The notes beneath the pieces are model-generated. The model did not search any database. It was not told the origin of the DNA and saw nothing but the letters and a program-made list of their open reading frames with translations. Made by a program: the position numbers and the translations under genes. This document shows, in pieces, positions 51,008 through 63,000 of a DNA stretch of 64,000 bases (position 1 is its first letter; each line of letters begins with the position of its first letter). The stretch comes from Streptomyces longwoodensis. Lineage in GTDB: Bacteria > Actinomycetota > Actinomycetes > Streptomycetales > Streptomycetaceae. Location of the stretch: contig NZ_KQ948565.1 in the NCBI RefSeq assembly GCF_001514125.1, forward strand, positions 69,776-133,775, in the 5' to 3' direction.

Positions 51008-54000
51008 ATGAGCCTGAAGGCATCGCCCGAGGTCAACGCGATGATCTTCATCCTCACCGGGGAGAAGCTCATCGACGCCGACGAGGACCTGGCGTACGAG
51101 AGCCGCAAGCCCTACTCCGGCCTGGGCCGCAAGCTCGACCGCATGTCCTCGCTGATCGAGAAGTCGGTCCACGACATCGCCGAGTCCATGCCGGACGACC
51201 TGGCCAAGTCGTACGCCAAGGCGATGGGCGTGCTCATCGACGACGCCGGCAAGAACTACCTGCGCGAGTTCGCCGAACAGCTCGACAAGATCGCCGAGGG
51301 CCGCCGCAAGACCTCCATGGACATCATGGAGTCCAAGTGGCAGGTCATCGCCGAGGTCATCCGGCTGCTCATCGAGATCGCCCTCTACCTGGCGATGTCC
51401 TTCTTCACCGGAGGCGCCTCGGCCAGCCAGATCATGATGGCCAAGCTGCGCAGCCGGTTCGCGATCCTCACCACGCTCAGCCACCTGCTGCACCGCCTGC
51501 ACCTCGCCCCCTCCCTGACCGAGGCGTTCGCCGAGGCGTTCACGACCTTCGCGGTGCGGCTGGCGATGATGAACTTCGCTCCCAACGGCCGCCGCCCGGA
51601 CCGGTTCGACTGGAACGACATCCTGAAGTCGGCCGCGTTCGGCGCCGCGGCGGGCTTCTTCACCAGCGTCTTCGACGACTTCGCGAAGCGCATCGTGAAG
51701 GGCTACGACAACAACTTCCTGAAGGGCGGGTCCGACTTCAAGAAGCCGCCCACCTTGCGCGACACCCCGGACATCGACCTCAAGCCCACCCCCACCCCGC
51801 ACCGCGACACCCCCCACGACCGGCCCGGCCCGGACCCGTCCACCAATCGCCCCACGCCCCCGGCCCACACCCCCACCACCTTCCGCGACGGCCCCCTGTC
51901 CTTCCGGAACAACCCCACGCTGTGGCGCAACAACCAGCTGCTGCGGAACAACGCCGACCGGCCGGGTGCCCTGGCCGGCCACTACGGTCTGAAGGGCGTC
52001 GCCGACTTCCTCGCCGCGGGCTCCGGCGAGGCGCTCGGGGAAATCCTGATCAAGGGCGCCTTCGACGGTGACTGGAGCACCAGTTGGTCGACCTTCGTGG
52101 GTGCCGGCATCAGCAGCCAGGTCGAGGCGAGCCTCATGGGCACCGCCATCAACAGCAGCGCCGAACTCCGCCACGCGATCGACAAGTTGCGCATGCAGCC
52201 GCCCACCGTCTCCGGCGGCGACCACGGCCCCGCCGATGCCCCGCGCTCGCGTGACGGCAGCGGCACCACGAAAACCGACAGCGACGGCGATCGCACCGGT
52301 GGCCCCGACCGGGACGCCACGGGTGACGGCACCACCCCCGCACCCGTCAGCGGGCAGACGAGCAACCCCGGTGGTCTCGACGGCAGTTCCACGACGTCCA
52401 CGCCCGTCGTGCAGGGCACGCCACCGCCTCCCTACACGGCTGTGGACCCGCCGGCGTACTCCCCCGGCCCGCTGCCGATGACCGCCGCCGAGAACGCGCT
52501 GTGGCAGCAGGTCCACACCGGCACACCCGACCTGCGCGACCAGGCGCTCCGCGACATCGCCGCCCTGCGCGGCTCGCAGCAGCCCACCGGAACCGAGATC
52601 GGGGTCCGCGACGCGCTGCACGGAAACCTGTCGCAGCTCCCCGAGGTACGCGTGGTGCCCGCCGGGAACGGTCCGGCAGCCCAGGTCGACGCCGACGGCG
52701 TCCGCCGCGCACTCGACTCGCTCGGCGTGCCGGTCACGGTGGACACGCCGCACTCCCTCGACACCCCGGTGCGCCCGGACGTCCCCGCCGGGGATACTCC
52801 GGTCCGCTCGGACGCCGCCGCTGTCGACTCGCCGGTCAGCTCGGACGTCCTGGTCGGCGACATGCCGGTCCACTCGGACGCCCCCGTTGGCAACACCCCG
52901 GTCCGCTCGGAGGCCCCCGCCGTCGACGGCCGGACGCAGACGCCTCAGTCCCAGCCCCAGCCCCAGGCCACCCGCACCCCGGACGCCACCCGGCTCACGG
53001 CGGACGGCCAGCGGTCCACCCCGCACCCGGACCAGACCGCCGCTCCCACGGCCGATGACCTCCCCGGCACCGCCGGCGCACCGGACGGCGACACCGTCAC
53101 CGGCCCTGCCGACAGCAGCAGCACCACCGACTCGTCCCGGCCCCGCCCCGACACGGCCCCGGCATCCGACACCGCCGGCACCGCACCGCCGAAGGTGACC
53201 ACGACCAGCTCCGCCGACGGTCGCTCCGACGCTTCATCGCTCGGTGATCCCGACGTGAAGGCCGGTCCCGGCCTCGCGGGCGCCGCCGATCCCACCCGGG
53301 CGCCCCTCACCGTCGTGGTCTCCGAGCTGCCGCCCCCGGTTTCCGGGTCGCCGGAGGCCGCCGCGCTGCTCGACACCGCCGGCGCCGACCGGGCCCTGGT
53401 CCTCGGCCCGCCCGCCTCGGCGGACGGGACAGGGCGACCGGTGCGCCCAGCCGTCGAACTCACCCGCGAGGGTCCGGGCCGGCCCGTCCAGGTCCGCACG
53501 CTCACCGGCCCGCCGCCTTCCCCCGCGCCGGACACAGCCGTACCGGGCGCTGACGCCGGCACCGACTTCCCCGGCTCCGACGTGCTGTTGCCTCTCGCCG
53601 ACGCCCTCGGCGCGCCCGCCACCGTCGATCCCGCGCCCCGGCCCGTCACCGAGAGCGGTCCCGCCGTCGGCAGCGGCCCAGTCGCCGACACGGCCTCGGA
53701 CACCGTCCCCGACGCGCCTCCGCCGGGCGAGAAGCCGATCCGCACCGAGTCGACGGCCCCACACGCGACCCCCCTGTCCGACAAGCTGCTGTCGGACACA
53801 CCGCCTCTGGCACGCGACGACCGGACGACGCCCGAGCCCATCACCGACACTTCCGCTCCGTCCAAGCTCGCCACCCTCTCGCGCCCCTGGGCGGAACCCG
53901 CCACCGACCTGCACCTGGAGTCCGGCGACGGCCCCGCGGGACGCGACGGAGCGCTGGGCGGCGGCATCGGGTCCGGCAACGGGAGTACCCCGCCCCCACC

Positions 54001-57000
54001 GCCGCCGACCTCACCACGCAACGAGCCCGCGCAGCCTCTTACTCCCATCGCCCCGGCGCCTGCGCCTGCGCGGATCGTCGTACGGCCGTCGGACAGCGCG
54101 GCCGACACCGGCGCCGGAACGGCCCGCAGCGAGCGGCAGCCGACCGTCACCACCCTCACCGGTCACACCGTGCCCGTGGCGCAGCTGCGGCGCTGGATGC
54201 CGGACGCGGCGACGCAGCCACAACCGGGCCGCGCCGTACGGACGTTGACCATCTCGCAGAGTCCGGCCGAGGACGGCACCGCGCACAGTGAGGCCCGCCG
54301 CGCGCTGCTCGGACAGGACACGTTCCGCAGCGTGCGGACCACCTCCGCCGGCCCCGCCACGGAGCCGGGCGGCACACCCGGCCCGCCCCGCACCGTCTTC
54401 ACCGGCCCGCCGACCCCCCTTCCCGGCTCCGGCAGCCGCAGCACCGACCCGGAGTCGTCCGGCACCGAGCAGGGTGCCGACTACTTCGGCTCGCACGGCA
54501 CCCCGCGCACCGTCACGCTCGGCACGGACGACGCCGTACACCCCACCGTGAAGGTGAGCGGGGTGCAGCTCGGCGAGGTGCTCAAGTCCTGGTTCCAGGA
54601 CGGCGACGCCAACCGTCCGATCGTGCTGTACTCCTGCGAGACGGGACGGCAGCCGGAGGTGGCGGGCCTGCCGGTGGCGCAGCACGTGGCGAACCGCACC
54701 GGCCGGCCGGTGTACGCGCCCACCACCGAGGTGGGCACCGCCCGTGACCGTGACGGCGCCGTGCGCGCTGTCCTGACCGAGGGCGCGGACGGGCCGGGGC
54801 GCTGGCGGCTGTTCACGCCCGAGCCCACCGGCGCCCGCCTGGACGAGCTGGCCCGGGACGCCGGGCTGCACGCCGGTCCGGACCCGGCCGACGCCTTCAC
54901 CCGCGCCCGTACGCTCCAGCAGATCCGCACCCTGCGCGACGCGCTGGGGCCCGATGCCGAACAGCGTCCGGAGAACCGCGAGTTGCTGGCCGGCCTCGCC
55001 CTGGTCGACGGCCTGCGCTGGCTCAGCCGGGACGGCGCGGACCGCTACGGCGACGGCCGCATGACCCCCGACCTGCTGCGCCGGATGGTCACCGACTGGA
55101 GCGGTACCCGGCAGGGCACGGCCGCTCCCACGGCCGAACCCACTCCCGAGCAGTACACCGCGTTCCTGCGCGCGGCGGCCGGACTGCGCACCACCGCGGG
55201 TCCCGACGCCACGCTCGACACCCTGATCCCCCCGCCTCCGCCCGCGCTCCCGCCCACCACCCTGGTCTCACCCCAGGACGTGCGCGGACTGACCTACGCG
55301 CCCGCCGCGCAGATCACCTGGTCGTTGTCGGACACCCCGCTGCCGCTCGCGGAGCTCGGCCTCAGCGCTGCGGACGCCGCCGAACTCGCCCGCCGCAGAC
55401 CCGATCTCGTCCCCACGCCGAGCCGGCCGGAAAGTCTCGCCCAGGACCTGGCCCTCAGTTCGACCGACACCACGCTCACCTCCGCCCCCACCCTGCGCGC
55501 GGACGGAGTGACCTTCGCCCGACTGGACACTCCCGGTGGCGGCAACTGCCTGTTCAGGGCGCTGCTGGACAGCGCCCGCAGCCGTCCGGTGCCGCCCGCC
55601 TGGGCCGCGCGGAACGTCGCCGGCCTGCGCACCCTGCTGCGTGACCGGATCGCGGGCACCGAGCTCGGCACCGCCGCCGCCACGGCGTTCCCCGACCCGG
55701 TGTACTCCGTGGTCGACGACCTGCGGGTCCGTGCCCTGGCGGGCGTGCGCGACCCCGCCGAGCGCGACCGGCTCACCCGCGAGTGGAACCGCGTCGCGCA
55801 GGCCGTCGTGACCCACGGCGATGCCGAGCAGTGGCGGCGGTTGCTGCGCGCCAGTGACTACCCCCAGCTCGCCGACATCGCCCCCACACCCGCCGACGCC
55901 CGCCGGCTGGGCCCGGGCGCCCTGGTCGCCGCGGCCGCCGAGCACCCCGGGCTGTGGGCGTCGCCCTTCGCCGACCTCCTCCCGGAGGCCCTGGCCCACA
56001 CCCTGGACCTGGACCTGCGGCTGGTGCAGCCCGACCCGCGGGTGTCGGGCCGGACCACGGTCACCTCCCTGCACCCCGGGGGCAGCGGCGGCACCCTGCA
56101 CCTGGCGTACAACGGCACCGACCACTTCGACGCCCTGGTCCCGGCCCCAACCCCGCCCGCCCCGGACCCGGCCCCGTCCCGGGCCCCGGCCACCCCGCTC
56201 CAGCAGGAGGCCCCCACCCCGCCCCCGCCCCACCAGGACACCACCACCCCGCCCCCGCTCCCCCGGGACCCGGCCCACGAGGCCCCCGTGGGCACGCCAC
56301 CCGACGCACCGACGCCCGACGCACCGACGACGGACGCACCGACGACGGACGACAGCGCGGAGAAGGCCGGGAAGACCGGGGAGACCGGGGAGACCAAGGC
56401 GACCGACGAGGCCGGGACCCCCGACCGCGGCGATCCGGTCCCGCTGGAGACGCAGCTCGAACGACACCGTCCGGCACGCCTGTTGACCGGCCAGGACGCC
56501 CCGCCCCCGGGTCCGGCGCCCCGCACGGTCACCTTCGCCGACGGCAGCCGACTGCCCACGGTCCTGCTCGACCCGGGGGCCGACCCCGACGACGGCGCCA
56601 CGGGCGAGGGTGCGCGGGCGACCGACGGTCCGTCACGCGGCGACCGTACGGGCCTGTTCACCGGCCTGGGCGTCACCACGCTGCGCTCGCCCGAGCAGGT
56701 GGCCCGGCAGATCATGGAGGGCCTGCCCAGGCACCTGCGTGCCCGGTTCGACGAGGCGGAGCTGCTGCGCCTGCTCACCGACCAGCCCAGTGCCTTCACC
56801 GCCCCGCGCGGTGCCCGTCTCGTGGGCCGTGAGAAGTCCGGCGTCGGCCTGGAGCTGACCGTCGAGGCCGTCCCGTACCACCGCTGGGAGCGTTTCTCGG
56901 ACGTCGACGGCGGCACCGTACGCCTGGACACCATGCGGCGAGGTCAGGCCGGCACCGGCGGTGGGCGCAGCGTCGGCTTCGGGCGCCGCATCGCCGGTGC

Positions 57001-60000
57001 ACTCAGCATGGGCCCGCCGCTCAACTGGCTGCTGAAGATCGGCTTTTCCCTGGGCTGGACCCGCAGGACCGACTACGTCCAGGGCACCCAGGCCTACAAC
57101 CAGTCCGAGTGGCGCGCCCACGAGGGCTCCCACCTGCACCTCGACGACGTGTACTACCGGGTGCAGGTGGACCGCGTCACCGAGGCGCCCGCGACCCCCA
57201 CGGGCCCGGACGGCCGAACAGCCCCCACCACGGGCCCGGCCGACGGAACAGCCCGCACCACGGGCCCGGACGGCGGACCATCCCCCACCACGCGCACCAC
57301 CTCATCCGCCGACTCGCCCGCACCGCGTCCGACGTGGCACCGCACCCAGCTGCACACCGCCGGCTTCGGCATGCGGGACGGGCTCAGCTGGCGGCTGCCG
57401 GACGACCTCACCATGCCGTTCGCGGGCCCCCGCCGCGCGCCCCGCACGCTCACGTTCCCCGACGGGACCGAGCCGCGGGTGACCGACACCGGCGGACTGC
57501 ACCTGGTCGACCCGCCGGAGGACGTCGCGCTGGCCATCTCCGGTGCGAGGCCCGGAAGTTCGGCGCACCGCACGGTGGTGTCCTACGTGCGGCCGACCCG
57601 GCTGCTGGCCCTGTTCGGGCGGATGACGAGCCCGGTCACCGGCCCCGAGCTGACCCGGGGCAGCGGCCAGCACCCGCTGGGCCACCTGATCGTGGAACGC
57701 TCCGTGCCGCACCGGGCCACCCTGGTCGCCGAGTCGGTCAAGATGGAGCTGCGCGACCTCACCCAGACCACGTACCAGAACCAGCGCGGGCACGTCCGCG
57801 ACACCCGCTTCGGCATCCAGGTCACCGCCGGCCCCAACTACACCCTCGTCGGCCCCGAGACGGACGTGCGCCTGCAGGGCGGTCCGCTCGTCCGGGCCGA
57901 CCTCACCAGCGGGCGCGGCCACTACCTCGGCACCGACGCGGCCCGCAAGACCACCGGCCGGGTGCGCAACCACCCGATGGCGCTGTACCGGGTCGAGCGC
58001 ACGCTGATGGTGCGCATGCCCGGCGAGCCGGCGTCGGCGGCCCGTCCGGTGCGGGTGGTCAGCCTGGACTGGATGTCCACCCAGGACGCGCGCCGCCTGG
58101 CCGGCTGGGACAGTCGTACGCCCGGCCGGACCGGCCCCCACCCGGACGCCGAGCCGCCCGTGCCGTGGTACCTGACGCGGGAGGACCCGGTGCACCTCAG
58201 CGGCCAGGTCCGGGCCGAGGGTTTCCGCCCCGACCGGCCGCAGGAGCCCGCGCAGACACCCCCGCAGGCGCAGACCGAGCAGGCCGGAACGGCCCCTGCG
58301 CGACCGGCCCAGCAGCCCCCGACGTCCGAAGGAGAGCAGCGGCCGCCGCAGCCGCAGGTCACGGCTCCGCAACCCGCCCCGCCGGACCCCTTGGGGGCCT
58401 TCACCGACGCCGTCCTGGACACGCTGCACCGCTCCTACCCGTCCCTGTTCGTGCCGCCGCTCATGCTGCGCCACCCCCGGCTGGCCAGGTTCTGGTACGG
58501 CGACGGCCGGATGCGTACCGCGCTGCACAACGACCGTCAGGTGCGCGAGGCCCTCAACCGGCCGAGCCTGGCGCAGAGTCTGGACGACCTCACCACCACC
58601 GGCGTCCCGGTCACCCTCACCGAGGACGGCAAGGTGCGCCGCGGCCACCACACCCTGATCCTGCGCGCACGGCTGAGCGACCGGCGGTTCGAGACCACCC
58701 TGACCGAGCGCTCCCTGCGCAACGCCGTCGTCGGCACCGAGGTCTCCGGCCAGGGACAGCAGGCGTCCATCACCCTCTCGGGCGGTGTCGAGCTCGGCAT
58801 CTCGCCGCGCGACCACGACAAGGTGCCCGAGGCGGGAGTGCCGCGCCAGACCGGCAACGTCACCGTCGGCGCCCGCTACGCCAAGACCGACCAGAGGGCC
58901 ACCAGGAACACCGTCGCGGTCACCCACGACCACCTGGCCTTCGAGAACGGCACCGACCTCTACAGCTACCGGGTGGAGCTGGGCGCCACGTTCGAAGGGC
59001 ACCGCCGGCCGCGGGGCTGGGCCCGCCTGGCCACGGTCGGCCTGCTCGGCGCGGGTGTCTTCGTGGAAAAGGTCGAGGAACGGCCGCTGTTCACCCGTGG
59101 CACCGAGACCGTGGGCCGGGTGGAGCTGGCCGTGCCCGCCGCGCACGGCTCCGAACGCCACGCCCCCGCGGACCCGAGCACCGGCCGGCCCGCACCGGCC
59201 CCCACGACCGCCCCGCGGCAGCTGTCCGCCGTCGAGGCGGACCAGCTCCTGGACGGCACCCGTCCGCCGCAGCGGGTCGACTCCGCCGACCGGCGCCTCA
59301 CCCTGCGCCTGCTCGGCGCACCGCACGTGGTGCTCGGCACCGAAGGCGGCCGGCAGCGCCAGCAGCTCGTGCAGGACACCGCCGACCGGGCCACCGGCTC
59401 GTCCTGGCACGTGAGCGCCCCGGGCGCCCCGGCCCGCACCGCGCTGCGCCGCGCCATGGCGAACCTCAGCGTGGCCGGTCAACTCGGCCAATACCTCGGC
59501 CCGTTCGGCTCGCGCATCGCCGGGCTGTCCGGCGCGGGACCGCTCCAGACGCACTACCTCAAGGCCGCGGTCCGCGGCGAGCTGCACAACCTGCGGGTCA
59601 AGAGTGACCCGAAACCGTCGACCCTCGAGAACACCATCGGCAACGAGCACCGTGTCGTCGGCAGCGCGAGCACCGTCGCGCACGCCACCCTGGGCCTCCA
59701 GGGCTCCGACATGCCGCTCCAGCAGGCGCCCGGCCAACAGCCCGTGGTCGGCACCTACTCGACGGCCCTGCAGTACGCCTGGGGCCGCGGCCAGAGCGTC
59801 TCGCAGACCCTGACGCGCGGGCGCAACACCACCCTCGCCTTCGCCGGGCGCATGTACCTGGTGGTCGCCGACGCCGTCGAGACCGTCGCGGTGCGCGACC
59901 GCTGGACGGCCGCGATGGGCCTGGCCGGCACCCGTGCCGGGACCCGGATCAGCTCCGCCGCCGGGCGCCTCTCGGAGCACCTCGGCCGCCGCCTGGCCCC

Positions 60001-63000
60001 CCGCCGCGCCGCCGCCGCGCTCCACCGCGTCCGCGACGCGGTGATGTTCCACCTGCCGATGCAGGACGCCATCGAGGCCGGGCTCGCCCCGGACGGCCTG
60101 GACACCACCACCCCGCACAACCTCGGCGGCGGCTACCGGGTGCCCGGCTTCCTGCGCGGCAGGCGCTTCCCCACCCACCCCAGCGGCAGCCTGGACGCGA
60201 GCCGCGCCGCCCGGCACCTGCTGCCGCAGCTCGAGAAGATCGGCGTGCCCTCGCACGACCGCGAGCAGGTCCTGCAGCGGCTGTCACCCGACTTCCTCCG
60301 CGCCCACCTGCACGAGCTGACCACCGACGGGATGACCCTGCCCGTCCGCCACCGCACCTGGCGGAGCCCGCACCACCTGCCGGTGGGCGGCAGTCCGGCT
60401 CAACTGCACTTCAAGCTGACGCCCGTCACCACCACCGTGCAGCGGCTGCGCACCGGCTTCGAGCTGGAGGACTACCGCACCATCGCCCGCGACGACGCCA
60501 CCGCCGTCTCCCAGGACCGCGGCGCCGACGTGACGCTCAGCGCCGCCCAGCGCGCGGCGGCCGACAGCGGCGGCGTCCTCACCGCCAGCCCGTCGGCGCA
60601 GGGCACGGCAGCCAAGCAGCGTTCCGGCGCGCGGACCGAAACCCACGGCAGCACCGCGATGCCGAACATCGCCACCACCCAGGCGCACGCCGAGGTCGTC
60701 ACCAGCTACGTGCTCACCGTCTCGATGACCGACGCGACCGGCACGCCCCTCGCCCCCCGCACCGGCGCCTCGGTCGGCACCCTCAACGAGATGCTCCCGG
60801 CCGGCCTGCTCACCCCGAACGGTGACGGCTCGGACGACGCACTCACCGAGCAGGACGTGCCGGAGCCGGAACGCGCGGTGCGGCTCCTGACCGCCGACCA
60901 GGCCCGCCCGGACGGCATCGCCGCCTGGCGCGGCACCAGCGGTCCCCAGCCCACGAGTTCGGGGACCTCGGACACGGCCGGCACGGACGCGGCCTCCACC
61001 GACTCCGACGTCCTGCCCTTCGACGACCGCATCGGCTCCGGCATCCTGGCCGTCGACGTCCGCGGCGCGGCCAACGTCCGGGACGGACTGACCCTCGCCA
61101 CCGCCCGCGCGGACGGCTTCGGCGACAGCGACCTCGGACGCCGCCACACCGGCGACCAGCTCGACGCCCGCGTCCGCATGGCCCACCTCACCCCGCTCAC
61201 CGGCCTGGGCACGGCCCCCGCCCAGGCCCAGCAGGAAGCCACCTCGCAGGGCGGCCTGACCGCCGGCTTCCGCGAGGCCCTCGGCCCGAACGGCTCGCCG
61301 CTGCCCACCCAGTCCTCCGCCCGCCTCTTCGGCCAGTCCCACACCGCGAACTCCCGCCTCTACGCCAAGATGCACCGCACCGGCGCCCGGCTGCTCGCCG
61401 TGGAGAACAAGCCGCGCATGGAGGCCATGCAGCGCCGCAAGACCTCCGACGCGCTGGAGGCCGGCATCACCGACAACGTCGAGGGCGCGGTGGGCACGTC
61501 GCCCCTGGCCGGCAACAGCAACGCGGGCATGACCAACCCCGGCGCCACGGTCCCGGTCGGCGGCGCGAACGACACGACCGCCCTCAAGGGCTCCGCGGAC
61601 ACCACGCTCGGCACCCACCTGAAGGTCGTCACCGAGCGCAGCATGCTGTTCGCCGTACCGGTGAGCTGGCTGGCGGTCTCCGAGGTGCACCACCAGATGA
61701 CCGACAGCCGCCCGCTGCACGCCCTCGGCAAGGCCCGGCGCGGCCCCCGTGCCGCGGAGGCCCGCACGTCCGCGCTGGTCTGGCTGCGCGAGGACATCGC
61801 CCGTGACTACGGCCTCCTCGACGACACCACCCACCCCGCCGAGGTGAGCGCCGCCTGGGACGCCCAGGCGAAGGCGGCGGCCGACCTCGCGACGGCCGAG
61901 CAGCGCTACTACGACGCCCGCGCACGGGCCCGCGACACCTGGCTCGACCTCACCCCGCAGGAACAGGCGGCGCAGGGCGCCTCCACCGACCCGCCCGCAA
62001 CCGCGCCCGTGTCCGCCGCCGTCGCCGCCTGGCAGGCGGCCCGCACCGGGGTCCGCCTCTGGGAGCAGCGCACCGACGCCGCCGCCGCCGAGCACCACCG
62101 CCTGCACCTCGCCGCGAGCCGCCTCACGGCCCACCACCGGGGCCAGTCCCCCGCGCCGGCGCCCGAGCAGGCCACCTACACCGAGCCTGCCTGGCGGTCC
62201 GAGGCGCCCGCGCCGTACACCGTCAGCGACGCCACCGGCTCCACCCCGCGCACCCTCACCTCGCCGGACGGCGCCACCGTGCGCGAGGTGCACGACGTAC
62301 CGCACGACGGCGCCTCGTTCTTCCACGCGCTGCTCGCCGTCGCCCAGGACCGGGGCAGGCTGCCCCACCTGCTCGGGACCGACCTCGCCGAGCGGTTCAC
62401 CGCCGCCCCCGGCGACCCCGCGGTCACGGCCGAGGCCGTCGGCGCCGCCCGCGACCGCCTCGCCTGGGAACTGGGCGAGGACAGCAACCAGGACCTGCTC
62501 GACTCCCTCGCCCTGGACGCCTCCGACACCTTCACCCAGGACGAGGTCGACGCCGCCGGGCTGAAGTTCACCCCGGCCCAGCAGGCCGAGTTCGACGCCT
62601 TCGGCCGCCTCCCGCAGACGTACTGGCCGACGCCCGGCCAACGGGTGGCGCTGGCCGTCCTGGCCCTGTCCCGCCCGTTCGCGAGCGAGCCGCGCCAGGA
62701 CAGCGGCACCCCGGCGGACGGCGAGCAGGCCGCGCCCGTCCGCCGGGCCGGCGACCACGGCGGTGCCGACCTGCTGCCCGCCCTGGCCGCCCGGGTCCTG
62801 GGCACGCCGCTCACCGTGGTGACCGGCGAGGGCCGCAGCCAGCTCTTCCTCCCGCACGGCGCCGACCCGGCCACCGTACGGCCGGCCACCGACCCGGTGC
62901 TCTTCGCCGCCGGGGACTTCTTCCACGCCACGCTGCCCCCGGGCACCCCCGCGCCGGTCTCCACCCCGCTGCCGGCTCCCGCCGACCGGGCCGAGGACGC

